From Cytobacillus gottheilii (GTDB taxonomy: Bacteria > Bacillota > Bacilli > Bacillales > Cytobacillaceae), in assembly GCF_001636345.1 (NCBI RefSeq), contig NZ_KV440945.1:4127854-4191853 (forward strand): 64,000 nucleotides of DNA. The letters are read 5' to 3'. Shown here piece by piece: positions 33,383 through 43,500 of the stretch. Both the position numbers and the translations under genes were made by a program. The notes under the pieces were generated by a model, which did not search any database, was not told the origin of the DNA, and was given only the letters and a program-made list of their open reading frames with translations. Each line of letters starts with the position of its first letter. Position 1 is the first letter of the stretch.

Positions 33383-35728
33383 TTATTCCGTAATCAACCC
33401 ATAAGCAGATATCTTCTTAATTCTTCGCGATACAAGCATGGAGACAACATAAGCTAAAACAAAGATCGCTATACAGATTAGTAGAATGGTTGGTAAATGA
33501 ATGGTGAAATCCAACCGCTTAACTCCTGCATTTGAGAGTAATAGAGACAGCATTGGATTCGTGAAAAAATAACCAAGTATCCCACCCATCACTACACCAG
33601 CTGTGACAACTGGAAGAAAACTAATCGATATTTGATTCATGAGCTGAAGGGTTGTATACCCTATTGCTTTCATGACCCCAAACTCTTTTTTACGCTTAAT
33701 AATGACCGTTTTGATTACTAGATATAGAATTAATACTACAACGAGGACGGTTATGGTCAAAACGATCAGCATAACAGCAAATACCGCAGCTGTATACATC
33801 CCCGTTTGGGTTTCAATATTATCGTCAATATCTAACGTTTTAGCAATCTGATCACCGTACTGTTGCTCAACTTTATTCATAAAGTCTTTATTCGATATAC
33901 CATCCAAATAGACATATAGAGAAGTCCCTTTATATGTTGATTGTAATTGCTGCATGCCATCCATTGTCAGTGCGGCTACCTGTCCAAGATTCCCAACAGA
34001 TTGACTGAGACCAGTTACGAGATAACGCTTCTTTTCACTGCCATATTCTACTTCAACGGTATCGCCAATACCTTTATTGATTTGGCTGGACACAATCCAT
34101 GAGATGGATATTTCATTTTCATGAATCGGCTGACGGCCATCATAAACTATATTATTTTCTAATTTGCTATAATCGTGTGTAACATTTGTATAAACAGTTT
34201 GATCATCAATTTTTACTGTAATTAAGTCGAATAAATTTACATTTTTCACATGATCTATTTTCTTAATGTCATTCAGCATGTCTCCTGTATCGGCATCAGG
34301 TCTCACATTAACCATTACATTTGCAGGTTCAGTACCGAATATATTAATAAAGGCAGTTTTGTCTGAAGCTACATTATAGTACAGAACTGCAGAAAAGATG
34401 GCAGCTAATGTTAATGCACTAATTATAATGAAGATCATTATATTTTGTTTTGCATTTATGAGCGTTGATTTAATCGCAAGCAGGAAATGAAGATTCCCTC
34501 TCTCTTTCTCCAATGGAAAGTAATTTTTTCTAAAACTATGCGTTTGAATGCCGCCGCGCAGTGCCTCGACAGGTAAAATCCTTCTGACTCGAAAAGCTGA
34601 TAGCAGGGTAACCAGCACAACTAAGAAAATTAATAGAATGATACTTACAAAATTTATTAAAACATCAAATTCCTGAAGCCATACTAAGCCAGATAAGGAT
34701 GAAATAGCACCACCGAAGAAGGGCATTAAGACGTATGACAAAGCAATTCCAGCAGCCCCCGCACAAAAAACGATGACGATAAACTGCAGGATAATGGATG
34801 AAAGAATTTGCCTGCTGGTATAGCCAATTGCCTTTAATACACCTATATTTCCCATTCCATCTTCAATGCTATTAGAAACTCGGAATGTAATAACAATTAG
34901 TGATATGAGCACAATAATGGCTGCAAATGCTACCAGTATAGTCGCAATAATATTAATGGTTAACGTACTTACATTTTTCACTATTTCAGTATCCAATCCT
35001 AATACATAGGAAGAAGTCTCTCCTGCAATTGTTTGCGGAAATCTCTTAGTGAAATCATTTAAAAGCTTCGGAGATTCAGTTTTTTCTTTCATCAGTGCAG
35101 ATAGAATGATTCCATTTGATGAATCATCTACATGATCTGCCAGTGTTAGAAAGGCTCTCTCCGGCAGCATGAATTTCATAACTCCGATGTTGGTTGTACC
35201 CATAATGGTCGTTTCTAAGAATCCAGCTATGTGATATTCATAGACTGCACCAAGATATCTGATGGTAAAGCTATCTCCTAATTTGTATCCTCCATCCGTT
35301 TTAAAACTATAAGGAACAAAAATATCGTTGGCACTTGAAGTATCTAATTTTTCAATCAGTTTTAATGGTCCAATACTTCGGCTGTTTTCTGCATTAAAGA
35401 TGGCAACACTGCTGGTTAACTCACTGCTTCCATAATTAAATTTAGCAAGGTTCATCATGACAATTTCTTCTGTCTCTGTTTTTGTTACCCCAGAGTAGTT
35501 TGTTAAAAATTCGTCATATCCTGAATGATAACTAGCTTGATCCATCATAATGGCTACATGGGGATCTCTTAATTCCTCAACTTTCCGATCAAAAAAAGGA
35601 TTCATTTGGGTGATGACCATTAGGCCAATATTAAGAAGCATTGCAGCAATCGTTATAAAGATAAATAAAGAGACAGCAGCTGATTTACCTTTTCTAATAT
35701 TAGCTAAGGCTAGTTTCATTATCTTCAC
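33383..35728 (-). CDS. FtsX-type ABC transporter permease
   Basis: About 780 residues with two FtsX domains: a helix at residues 20-40, a large extracytoplasmic segment, three helices around 265-400, then the same plan again with a helix near 440 and three at the C-terminus. This matches MacB/LolC-type mechanotransmission permeases, many of which handle peptides or lipoproteins. GTG 35728 or ATG 35719 is the start (MKLALANIRKGKSA); the longer frame to 35794 overlaps the ATPase gene and is unlikely. Coupled to the ATPase gene, with a two-component system just upstream. Confidence 0.85.
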   Translation of the reverse strand: MKIMKLALANIRKGKSAAVSLFIFITIAAMLLNIGLMVITQMNPFFDRKVEELRDPHVAIMMDQASYHSGYDEFLTNYSGVTKTETEEIVMMNLAKFNYGSSELTSSVAIFNAENSRSIGPLKLIEKLDTSSANDIFVPYSFKTDGGYKLGDSFTIRYLGAVYEYHIAGFLETTIMGTTNIGVMKFMLPERAFLTLADHVDDSSNGIILSALMKEKTESPKLLNDFTKRFPQTIAGETSSYVLGLDTEIVKNVSTLTINIIATILVAFAAIIVLISLIVITFRVSNSIEDGMGNIGVLKAIGYTSRQILSSIILQFIVIVFCAGAAGIALSYVLMPFFGGAISSLSGLVWLQEFDVLINFVSIILLIFLVVLVTLLSAFRVRRILPVEALRGGIQTHSFRKNYFPLEKERGNLHFLLAIKSTLINAKQNIMIFIIISALTLAAIFSAVLYYNVASDKTAFINIFGTEPANVMVNVRPDADTGDMLNDIKKIDHVKNVNLFDLITVKIDDQTVYTNVTHDYSKLENNIVYDGRQPIHENEISISWIVSSQINKGIGDTVEVEYGSEKKRYLVTGLSQSVGNLGQVAALTMDGMQQLQSTYKGTSLYVYLDGISNKDFMNKVEQQYGDQIAKTLDIDDNIETQTGMYTAAVFAVMLIVLTITVLVVVLILYLVIKTVIIKRKKEFGVMKAIGYTTLQLMNQISISFLPVVTAGVVMGGILGYFFTNPMLSLLLSNAGVKRLDFTIHLPTILLICIAIFVLAYVVSMLVSRRIKKISAYGLITE

Positions 35729-35729
35729 A

Positions 35730-36491
35730 TCACCACCCCATTTCTGCAAGGAAGTGTTTGAGCTTTTCAAGACGCTCAAGGTTCTTATTCTCACTAAATG
35801 CCCCTAGCTGCAAATCACCGTAAATGACTCCGTCTTTTAGATAAATCACGCGATTTCCCCGCAATGCCGTTTTTAGATCATGTGTAACTAAGACAATACT
35901 TTGTCCTTTCGTATTTATATCTGTAAAAACATCCAAAACACTGTCACTTGAAGCAGAATTCAGGGCACCTGTCGGCTCATCTGCAAATAATACTTTTGGT
36001 TTGTTGATGATGGCTCTTACAATTCCAACCCGCTGTGCTTCACCGCCGGAAAGCTGTGCTGGAAACTTAGCCCATGAGTTTTCCTCTATCCCTACTTGTT
36101 TTAATAATTCTTTGGCTTTTTGAACGAGTTCTCTCTTATTTTTACTAACTAAGAGGCCGCTTGTCAGCACGTTATCCAGCACACTCATATTATCAAGCAG
36201 ATAAATTTGCTGAAAGACAAACCCGCAATGCTTTCTCCTAAAAACAGCCAGCTGATCGTTGCTGAACTTCGCCAAACTTTTACCAGCAAAATCGATTTCC
36301 CCTAAAGTTGGTTGGTCCATACCGCTAAGCGCATAAAGCAAAGTAGATTTCCCTGAGCCTGAACTGCCCATTATGATCGTAAAATCTCCTTCCAGTAAAC
36401 TGATATCTAAGTTTTTCAAGACATGCTGCTGCGTTCCGCCACTTGAGAAGGTCTTACAAAGCTTTTCCGTTCTAATAATGGTTTTTGTCAT
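35730..36491 (-). CDS. ABC transporter ATP-binding protein (LolD/MacB-like)
   Basis: A 253-residue ATPase with Walker A GSSGSGKST at 42-50, Q-loop FVFQQIYLLDNMSV, signature LSGGEAQR from 147, Walker B VLFADEPTGALNS from 167 and H-loop VLVTHD. The ALNSASSDSVLDVF segment is typical of LolD/MacB/BceA ATPases. It partners with the permease whose start overlaps or abuts its stop (TGGTGATGTG). Promoter and terminator signals separate it from the two-component genes. Confidence 0.9.
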   Translation of the reverse strand: MTKTIIRTEKLCKTFSSGGTQQHVLKNLDISLLEGDFTIIMGSSGSGKSTLLYALSGMDQPTLGEIDFAGKSLAKFSNDQLAVFRRKHCGFVFQQIYLLDNMSVLDNVLTSGLLVSKNKRELVQKAKELLKQVGIEENSWAKFPAQLSGGEAQRVGIVRAIINKPKVLFADEPTGALNSASSDSVLDVFTDINTKGQSIVLVTHDLKTALRGNRVIYLKDGVIYGDLQLGAFSENKNLERLEKLKHFLAEMGW

Positions 36492-36523
36492 AACTTGGCA
36501 ACTCCCTTACTATTTAACAGAAT

Positions 36524-36557
36524 AAAAAAAGACTGTAAAAACGAGTACAGTCTTATC
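36524..36557 (-). terminator. Terminator between the sensor kinase and ABC genes
   Basis: AAGACTGT / ACAGTCTT stem followed by TTTTTTTATT on the minus strand. The kinase transcript should stop here, so the ABC genes may have their own promoter or depend on read-through. Confidence 0.82.
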
Positions 36558-36612
36558 ATACAAAATGAATTCTTATTAAATCTTTGTGCAATTCTTAACT
36601 GATTCTTAATTA

Positions 36613-37878
36613 TTACGCAAGCTTGATTTTAAGGAAGACGGTGAAACCATCTTCTCGGCTGTGACAGCTAATTTGGCCGTCCATGCTTTCCATAAAGTAC
36701 TTTGATATGTATAAACCCAGACCTGAACCGGTTTTCCCTTCCACATTTCTCCCCCGATAATATTTATTAAAAAGGAGAGGCACTTCATCTTCACTAATTC
36801 CCATGCCGAAATCCATTATGTGGAGTTCAAGGAAACCTTGATTAATTTGAGAGCTGATCTTGATCTGTGTACCTGCGTATTTATAGGAATTACTAATAAT
36901 ATTGTCTATGACCTGCTGCATTCTTACAGGATCGATTAAAATAATACACTGCGGCAGCGAACCATAAACAATTTGCTGATCATAATTGACGTTTTCAATC
37001 ATGGTAAGAAGTTCTTCACTTGATACTTCGGTAACAGTTAACTTTAATTGCTGCAGTTCTTCTAAAGTGGCGTGGAACATATCCGTTATGAGCAAGTCAA
37101 TTTGTTCTGCTTTCGAATAAATCGTGTTCACACGCTTTCTCACTTTCTCATCATTTGCCTGCACGAGCATTAATTCACTAACCGCTTTAATTGAAGCAAC
37201 AGGTGTTTTTATATCATGACTCAATGTTGCCACTAGCTCCTTCTTGCTCTGATTAGATTCATATTCTCTTTGTTTGGCTGCATCAAGTTCTTCACGCAAC
37301 AAATCAAAACTTTCTGTGAAAGCACCAAAATAATTATCCTTCTTTATAGGTAAAGGAATATCCAGATGACCTCTTGCTATATTCGCTGCAAAGTGCTGAA
37401 GCTGCTGAAATGGTTTTAATAGTGTTCTATGAATATAAACAATATAAAGAATACTAACTAGCATCAATATTCCAAATATAAAACTTACAAAAGTGATTAA
37501 TTCCGTCTTCATCTGCTGCAAAAGCTCTTGCTCATTATTGCGGATAATGACCTTTCCAACCGTTTCGTCATAATTCTGTATGTCTACAATGGTATCCCTA
37601 TTTCTTATGGCTTCGTATAAATCGGTAAAATGATTGCCGGGTGTTTGATAGATCACGTTTGATTGATCATCTATGATAGCAAAAGATTGTTTGATGTCGC
37701 TGTTGTTGAATGAATTTTCGCTGAAATTTCCCCAATTTGCTTCAGCTGTTTTCACCACATCATTAATGGCAGCCAGATCGGTGACTGGCACATTTTTATT
37801 TTTTATAATGAGGATAGAGAAAATTAATCCTGCACTAAATACAGCAAGTATAATCATGATTAACAACTTAACTTTCAT
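36613..37878 (-). CDS. Sensor histidine kinase
   Basis: A 421-residue kinase with two membrane helices (5-26 and 128-149) enclosing an extracytoplasmic sensor of about 100 residues. A HAMP segment follows (150-205), then a HisKA box LVATLSHDIKTPVASIKA with phospho-histidine H221, and a HATPase domain with N-box DNIISNSYKYAG, DFGMGI and GSGLGLYI. It overlaps the response regulator by one base. The sensor is much larger than in BceS-type kinases, so direct sensing rather than sensing through the ABC permease is likely. The stimulus is unknown. Confidence 0.92.
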   Translation of the reverse strand: MKVKLLIMIILAVFSAGLIFSILIIKNKNVPVTDLAAINDVVKTAEANWGNFSENSFNNSDIKQSFAIIDDQSNVIYQTPGNHFTDLYEAIRNRDTIVDIQNYDETVGKVIIRNNEQELLQQMKTELITFVSFIFGILMLVSILYIVYIHRTLLKPFQQLQHFAANIARGHLDIPLPIKKDNYFGAFTESFDLLREELDAAKQREYESNQSKKELVATLSHDIKTPVASIKAVSELMLVQANDEKVRKRVNTIYSKAEQIDLLITDMFHATLEELQQLKLTVTEVSSEELLTMIENVNYDQQIVYGSLPQCIILIDPVRMQQVIDNIISNSYKYAGTQIKISSQINQGFLELHIMDFGMGISEDEVPLLFNKYYRGRNVEGKTGSGLGLYISKYFMESMDGQISCHSREDGFTVFLKIKLA

Positions 37879-38564
37879 TAGCTGATATCCTCTAAAACAT
37901 AACCTGTTCCCCAGACTGTTTTGATGTATTGCGGTTCCTTAGGATCCTTTTCAATTTTCTCACGCAAATGACGAATATGGACATTTAAGGTTCCGTCCCC
38001 TACAAAGGCGTCTCCCCAAACATTCTGAAACAATTCATCTTTTGTGATGATTCGATTCTTATTATTCGCCAAGTAGGACAGAAGCTTGTATTCCATTGCT
38101 TTAAGCCCAATAGCAACTCCATTTACCCTTACACGGTGCAGCTTAGTATCAATTTGAATATTGCCGAACTCTATAGTTTCCAGGCTGCTTCTTTGACTGC
38201 TGCCATATCTTTTAAGTACAGCCTTTACTTTTGCCAATAAGATGCTTAATGTATATGGCTTTTGGATATAGTCATCTCCCCCTATATTTAGGGCGATTAA
38301 TACATCGTCATCACTAGAACGCGCACTGATAAACAAAATCGGAATCTGTGTAGTCTGGCGCAATTTTTTGCACAAGTCAAATCCAGATGAATCTCCCAAA
38401 TTAATATCAAGAAGAATCAGCGACGGCTGATTTTTCTCCAGGAAGCGCTCGCACTCCTCCGCCCCCGTCACAAACTCAGACTTCACATCAAACATATTAA
38501 AATACTCACAAGTCGACTCAGCCAAAGCAACCTCATCATCGACAATTAAACAATCCAGGAACAT
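37878..38564 (-). CDS. OmpR/PhoB-family response regulator
   Basis: A 228-residue regulator: receiver domain with phospho-acceptor D53 (LILLDINLGD), acidic D10/E11, K in YIQKPYTLSIL, and a C-terminal winged helix (AMEYKLLSYLANNKNRIITK then VHIRHLREKIEKDP). The upstream genes in transcription order are absent: this is the first gene of the unit, followed by the kinase. It most likely controls the FtsX-type ABC genes downstream. Intergenic repeat copy E lies just upstream of it. Confidence 0.92.
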   Translation of the reverse strand: MFLDCLIVDDEVALAESTCEYFNMFDVKSEFVTGAEECERFLEKNQPSLILLDINLGDSSGFDLCKKLRQTTQIPILFISARSSDDDVLIALNIGGDDYIQKPYTLSILLAKVKAVLKRYGSSQRSSLETIEFGNIQIDTKLHRVRVNGVAIGLKAMEYKLLSYLANNKNRIITKDELFQNVWGDAFVGDGTLNVHIRHLREKIEKDPKEPQYIKTVWGTGYVLEDIS

Positions 38565-38610
38565 CCGCTGAACTCCTTTCGGTCTGCTTTATATTTATTG
38601 TACAAGAATA

Positions 38611-38666
38611 TGGCGTCACTGTGACGCCCCGAAAAATATTGTTTCACAAGTTGTTCCACGGTTCGA
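38611..38666 (+). repeat. Intergenic repeat family copy E
   Basis: GCGTCACTGTGACGCCCCGA then AAAATATTGTTTCACAAGTT and GTTCCACGG. Variant with GTCACTGTGAC palindrome and GAAAAAT in place of GGTTTTT. Confidence 0.82.
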
Positions 38667-38688
38667 ATTAGTACTATGTGTATACACC

Positions 38689-38722
38689 AAAAACACCTGC
38701 ATACATATGCAGGTGCCTTTTA
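38689..38722 (-). terminator. Terminator after the GtrA gene
   Basis: CACCTGCATA / TATGCAGGTG stem followed by TTTTTGG on the minus strand. Confidence 0.82.
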
Positions 38723-38739
38723 AAAACGCGAAGAATATA

Positions 38740-39129
38740 TTATTCCCCCTGAAAAGTCCAATAATTATTTAATAAAAAATTGACCAGTGGAATCACGAGA
38801 ACAGTTACCAGCTCTCCAATGAAGTAATGAAAAGAAAGAATATGAACAATAAAAAATATAAGAATGACATTCAACAAAAATCCGACCAGCGAAACTAATA
38901 AAAACCGAACTAATTTACGCTGAGTAAACCGGCTGTTAAATGTATAACGAATGTTTATTAAAAACGACACAATCGTCATGATGATAAAAGCAGCTGCAGA
39001 TCCAATCACCTGATCCCATTGATATTTTTCAATAAAAATAAAAACAGATAGAAAATACACACCCACACTGATGCAGCCGACCAGGCTATATTTAAGAAAC
39101 CGTATAATTAAATCTCTCTGCAAAAGCAT
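38740..39129 (-). CDS. GtrA-family membrane protein
   Basis: A 129-residue protein with four membrane helices (about 10-30, 38-58, 72-94 and 100-120) and the GtrA pattern FLKYSLVGCISVGVYFL ... FLINIRYTFNSRF ... LLNNYWTFQG. GtrA-like proteins are thought to move lipid-linked sugars or support polysaccharide glycosylation. It lies 34 bp downstream of an MprF C-domain gene on the same strand, so the two probably form one transcript acting on envelope lipids. Confidence 0.88.
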   Translation of the reverse strand: MLLQRDLIIRFLKYSLVGCISVGVYFLSVFIFIEKYQWDQVIGSAAAFIIMTIVSFLINIRYTFNSRFTQRKLVRFLLVSLVGFLLNVILIFFIVHILSFHYFIGELVTVLVIPLVNFLLNNYWTFQGE

Positions 39130-39163
39130 ATATTTCCCCTCACTACCATCACATTAGCTGACG

Positions 39164-40273
39164 CTAAAAATCTAGTTTTCTAAAAACCTTTTTTATAAAC
39201 ATATCATTGCTGTTGATGATCGCTTTTTCTTGTAGTTGTCTCTTTCGGTTAATCAAAACAATTAATTGAAGAAAAATCACAGGCAAAAAGGATTTTTTGT
39301 ATGCTAAATATTTCGGCTCCCAATCTGTTGCAAATTTACTTTTATATTCTCTTAACCCTTTAAAATTATATTTTTTATTTCCATAGCGATAAACCAGACG
39401 TATCATCTTTTCAGCCATAAAAGAATCCTGACCATCTCCAACATTGGAAAGAGGCGCCATTCCTAAACTGCATTCTTGAAATTGATTATTTTTAGCCCAT
39501 TCAAAAATGCTTAAAAATAGCATATCCATTGCACCAGGAGGACTGCTCTCGGTCTTTCTCATCAGATCAATGCTCAGTGTCTGTTTATAATCATCGGCTA
39601 ATGTAGCAAACGCCGTAATTTTTCCCGCATCGTCACGCAAAACGGCAATCGGAAAATGCGAAACATAATTTTGACAAAAAGAAACAACCGAAAAGCCCTT
39701 TTCCTTCTGACTTCCTAACCAAGAATTGGAGACTTCCTGTATTTCCGCAATCAGCATTTGTGAATGCGGAGGCTCTGCCACACTAAATGAAAAGCCGCTT
39801 CTGGAAAACTTACTCATCGTATTTCGGAATTTTCCCGCTTTTTTTCCTTCAAGTGTAAATTGATTTAACTTAATGACAGCTTCCTCACCCAATTTTACAA
39901 ATCGATAACCGCCATCATGATAATGCTGCATGTACTGAGGTGTGACTTGGTAAAATACCGGCTTTGCTTTTTTCCATTTACAGTATTCATTAAATTCTTT
40001 AATAGCTCTGCCAAAATGTGCTTCGTCTCCGATTGGATCGCCAAGAACCACGAATTTATTAAAAATTTGCTTATACATAATTAAAACACTCTGATCACTT
40101 GACCAAAATTGTTGTTTATCTTGTAAAAAAATTAAATGCGATACATGATTGCCGCCTTTTTCTTTTAAAAAAGCTGACAGCTTATCAGAATGAACTTGCA
40201 GCTGATTTTCAGATAAATCCCTATTCACTTGTTGTTTTTGAAAGAAAAAATTGAGATTTCTCATAAAAATCAT
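39164..40273 (-). CDS. Phosphatidylglycerol lysyltransferase-type (MprF C-terminal, DUF2156) protein
   Basis: A 369-residue protein equal to the soluble aminoacyl-transferase half of MprF (two GNAT folds): LSAFLKEKGGNHVSHLIFL, VVLGDPIGDEAHFGRAIKEF, ATLADDYKQTLSIDLMRK and a C-terminal KYNFKGLREYKSKFATDWEP motif. The N-terminal flippase membrane domain of full MprF is absent. Enzymes of this form transfer amino acids from tRNA to phosphatidylglycerol or other lipids. The neighbouring GtrA may supply a membrane function. AGGAGG precedes ATG 40273. Confidence 0.85.
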   Translation of the reverse strand: MIFMRNLNFFFQKQQVNRDLSENQLQVHSDKLSAFLKEKGGNHVSHLIFLQDKQQFWSSDQSVLIMYKQIFNKFVVLGDPIGDEAHFGRAIKEFNEYCKWKKAKPVFYQVTPQYMQHYHDGGYRFVKLGEEAVIKLNQFTLEGKKAGKFRNTMSKFSRSGFSFSVAEPPHSQMLIAEIQEVSNSWLGSQKEKGFSVVSFCQNYVSHFPIAVLRDDAGKITAFATLADDYKQTLSIDLMRKTESSPPGAMDMLFLSIFEWAKNNQFQECSLGMAPLSNVGDGQDSFMAEKMIRLVYRYGNKKYNFKGLREYKSKFATDWEPKYLAYKKSFLPVIFLQLIVLINRKRQLQEKAIINSNDMFIKKVFRKLDF

Positions 40274-40354
40274 AGGCCCTTCCTCCTGATAAATAGATAA
40301 ATTTCACAGATTTGATCATACCATAAACGGGACCTTGTTCATATAAACAAATTA

Positions 40355-40408
40355 TGGTCACTGTGACGCCCCGAAAAATCTTGTTTCACGGATTGTTCCA
40401 CGGTTCAA
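40355..40408 (+). repeat. Intergenic repeat family copy F
   Basis: GGTCACTGTGACGCCCCGAA then AAATCTTGTTTCACGGATTG and TTCCACGGTT; closest to copy E. Confidence 0.83.
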
Positions 40409-40516
40409 AGGGTAGCCAAGATTCTGCTATTTAAAAGTCACAAAAACATCTACAGATTGTGTAGATACATTACAATAATTATCCCGGTAAAACTTATTCC
40501 TCTTTTTAAATAAAAA

Positions 40517-40544
40517 GAATGTACACCATACACGGAGTACATTC
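40517..40544 (-). terminator. Terminator of the helicase-nuclease gene
   Basis: GAATGTAC / GTACATTC stem followed by TTTTTATTT on the minus strand. Confidence 0.85.
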
Positions 40545-40565
40545 GCAAATATCTTTATCATTTTT

Positions 40566-43500
40566 TCAGACCAATTCCTTGACTCTTTCGTCCTCAACCA
40601 TTTGCTTAATCATTTTATCAATTCTTTCAATTTCAACACTTGAATTTCTCCACCAGTTGCGGCTCCATATTCGTGTAACTATCCAGCCTTTAGATTCTAA
40701 GAATCTTTGTCGATATACATCTCGCTCTTTTGCAGAAGGTGAACTATGATACATGGCACCATCGCATTCTATACCTAAGATATATTTTTCTGGGAGTTCA
40801 GGGTGGACAACAGCCAGATCAATTCGATAACCAGACATTCCTACTTGCGTATCCAATCTATATCCTAATTTGGTTAGTTCTCTATAGACTTCTTCTTCAA
40901 ATGGAGAATCAAACGATAAGGTTGTTGCCTGTTTTTTTGTATTCTTAGCTTCATTTAATTGGACTAAAACAGCTTCAACTTCATCCTTTCTCAACGATGA
41001 AACAGCTTTAGCATATTCTAAATAGTTCTTAAGCAGTCTTGGCCCATCATTTTTAGCATTTGTTACATTTAAATCACTAGGTTCAATACTTGAGACTACA
41101 TAAATCTGTTCTTTTGCTCGTGTAATCGCAACATTTAATCGGTTTTCTCCCCCTTGTTGCCCTAATGTTCCAAATCGATTGTACACTCGGCCTTCTTCAT
41201 TTCTGGCATAAGCTATAGAGAAAACAATAATATCTCGTTCATCGCCTTGAACATTTTCAATATTTTTCACAAAGAGCCGTTCGTCTAGTTCCTTACTCAT
41301 CACCTGCTGGTAAATCACTCCGAATTCAGGATCTTTATCAACTTCGCTTTCAATGCTATCCAGAATTTTCTCCTGCTGTTTCGCGTTAAATGTAATAACA
41401 CCAACTGATTTTGTTGGGTTCATAACCATAATATCCTTAATTAAGGCTACCACTGCCTCTGCCTCAATCCGGTTACATTGATCAATCCACTTTCCATCTA
41501 CTCTTCTCCATTGAATGGCCGCCGGTGATTTCAGAGGCTGCACATTTGGTGCCACTTGGATGTTGCCATTATAAAAAGCATGATTGGAAAAATTAATTAA
41601 TTCCTCTGATCTTGAACGGTAGTGCCATTGCAGCATTCTTTCAGGCAAAATTCGTTTAGACAAGTTGAGAAGACTTTCAGATTCTTGCAGCTCCATCTGT
41701 TCTTCATCATCTTCATCTCCTTGAATTCCGCCTTTAAATAAACTTGATGGCGGAAGCTGTTTTTCGTCACCTGCTACAACAAGTGTTGAACCCCGATATG
41801 CTGAAGGAAGCCCATTTTCAACCGTACATTGTGATGCTTCATCGAATATAACTACATCAAACAGATCTTTCTGCAAAGGAAAAATGGCAGATGCCGTTTC
41901 AGGAGATGTCAGCCATATTGGCATTGCATCTAGTAATCCATTGCTTGAAAACTGCCTAACGAGCTTTCGCACTGGCCAAACCATACGTTTCTTTCCAACC
42001 TGGTGCTTTAGTTCTTTCATTGCTTTGCTGTTATACTCTTTCGCATTCTGCAGCTTCTTTAGAAGACGATTGATTAATACCTTTACTGATAAATCTCTTT
42101 TTTGAACTAGCAACTTTTTAAAATTTTCGCGCACTTCCTGTATCTCTTCTGTACCAATCTTTGTTAATACAGGGTGCTTCCGTTCAATTTGGTCAATCCA
42201 ATGAATATAGGCTGATTGTTTTACTATATCCAGCCATTCTTCCGCAAGCTGATTATGAACATGATCGCCAGTCTTTTCCTTCAGGAGATCAATGGTATTA
42301 CGTATATAAGGTAGACTCTCTTCGTAATGTCGATCCATGTTCCTTAGTTCCTCAAAATCTTGGATCATAAATTCTTGCTGCTGCTGGAAATCACTTAAAG
42401 GAATATCACCTTTCGTTATTCTATTATTCAATTGATCAATGGCATCTTTTGAGAAATAAGTTTTTAATGTGCCCACTTCTTTTGACATTTTCTCGGAGAC
42501 CTGAGAAAGCTCATAAAGAAATCTTAGGCTTTCTCTTAGTCTTGGCCACTCTTTAGAAGAAAGACCTTTGAATTTGTCTTCATTCAATAATTCTTCTATA
42601 ATTGTCTTTCCTGTAAATGAAGTCCACCACCAAAGCCGCAATTTCTGTAAGGTTCTTTTTTCCTCAAGACTTAAATCGTCATAAATCTTTTCTAATTTGT
42701 CGCTAATATTCCAACTGTATTCTGGTGTGATAAATTCCTGCTCAAATTTCTCCAGATATTCAATACTCTTACGGGCTTTTTCTAGTACATTTTTTAGAAT
42801 TTCAACTACTTTTAAAGAATCCTTCATTTCTAGATTTGTAAAAGGATATCTATCTTTTAAAGGATAAGTTGGACTGCCAAATCTGCTATAGTATTTTCCG
42901 TAAGAGAAAATTTTAACTAAAGTTTCTTCCAGGTTATTTTTATTTAAAGATAAGATAATATCTTCCATGTTCAAAATAGTTTCAATACTCGTTACGGGTT
43001 TACTTTGCCCATATAACTCATAAGCTTTATATCCATGATGCTGAACTTCATAAAGACCTTTTGCTATTGCATTTAATTGATATTCATATTGTTCAATCTT
43101 TGATGATAATTGGTTGAGTTCATTCTCATGGTTAACCTCCGCACCATGAATCTCAAGTAAACTATGCATTTTTCTGTATAATGACTTGCGATCATTTTTT
43201 TCATCGTGCAGCAAAGCTACCTGAGAGGATAAATCAATCGAATCTAAACGCTGATAAACAACATCTAAAGCAGCTCTTTTTTGACAAACCAGTAGAACCC
43301 TCTTGTTTTGAGAGATGGCATTTGCGATTAAATTGACAATGACCTGCGACTTTCCCGTACCAGGTGGTCCATGAATAACAATACCTTTCTGTTTATCCAC
43401 TTCTTTTATAATTTCTTCTTGTGAGGCATCAGTATCTAACACAAAGAATTTTTCTTTCTCTCTCGTTTCTATTGGTTCTCTTTCTTCCATTTCCTCATAA

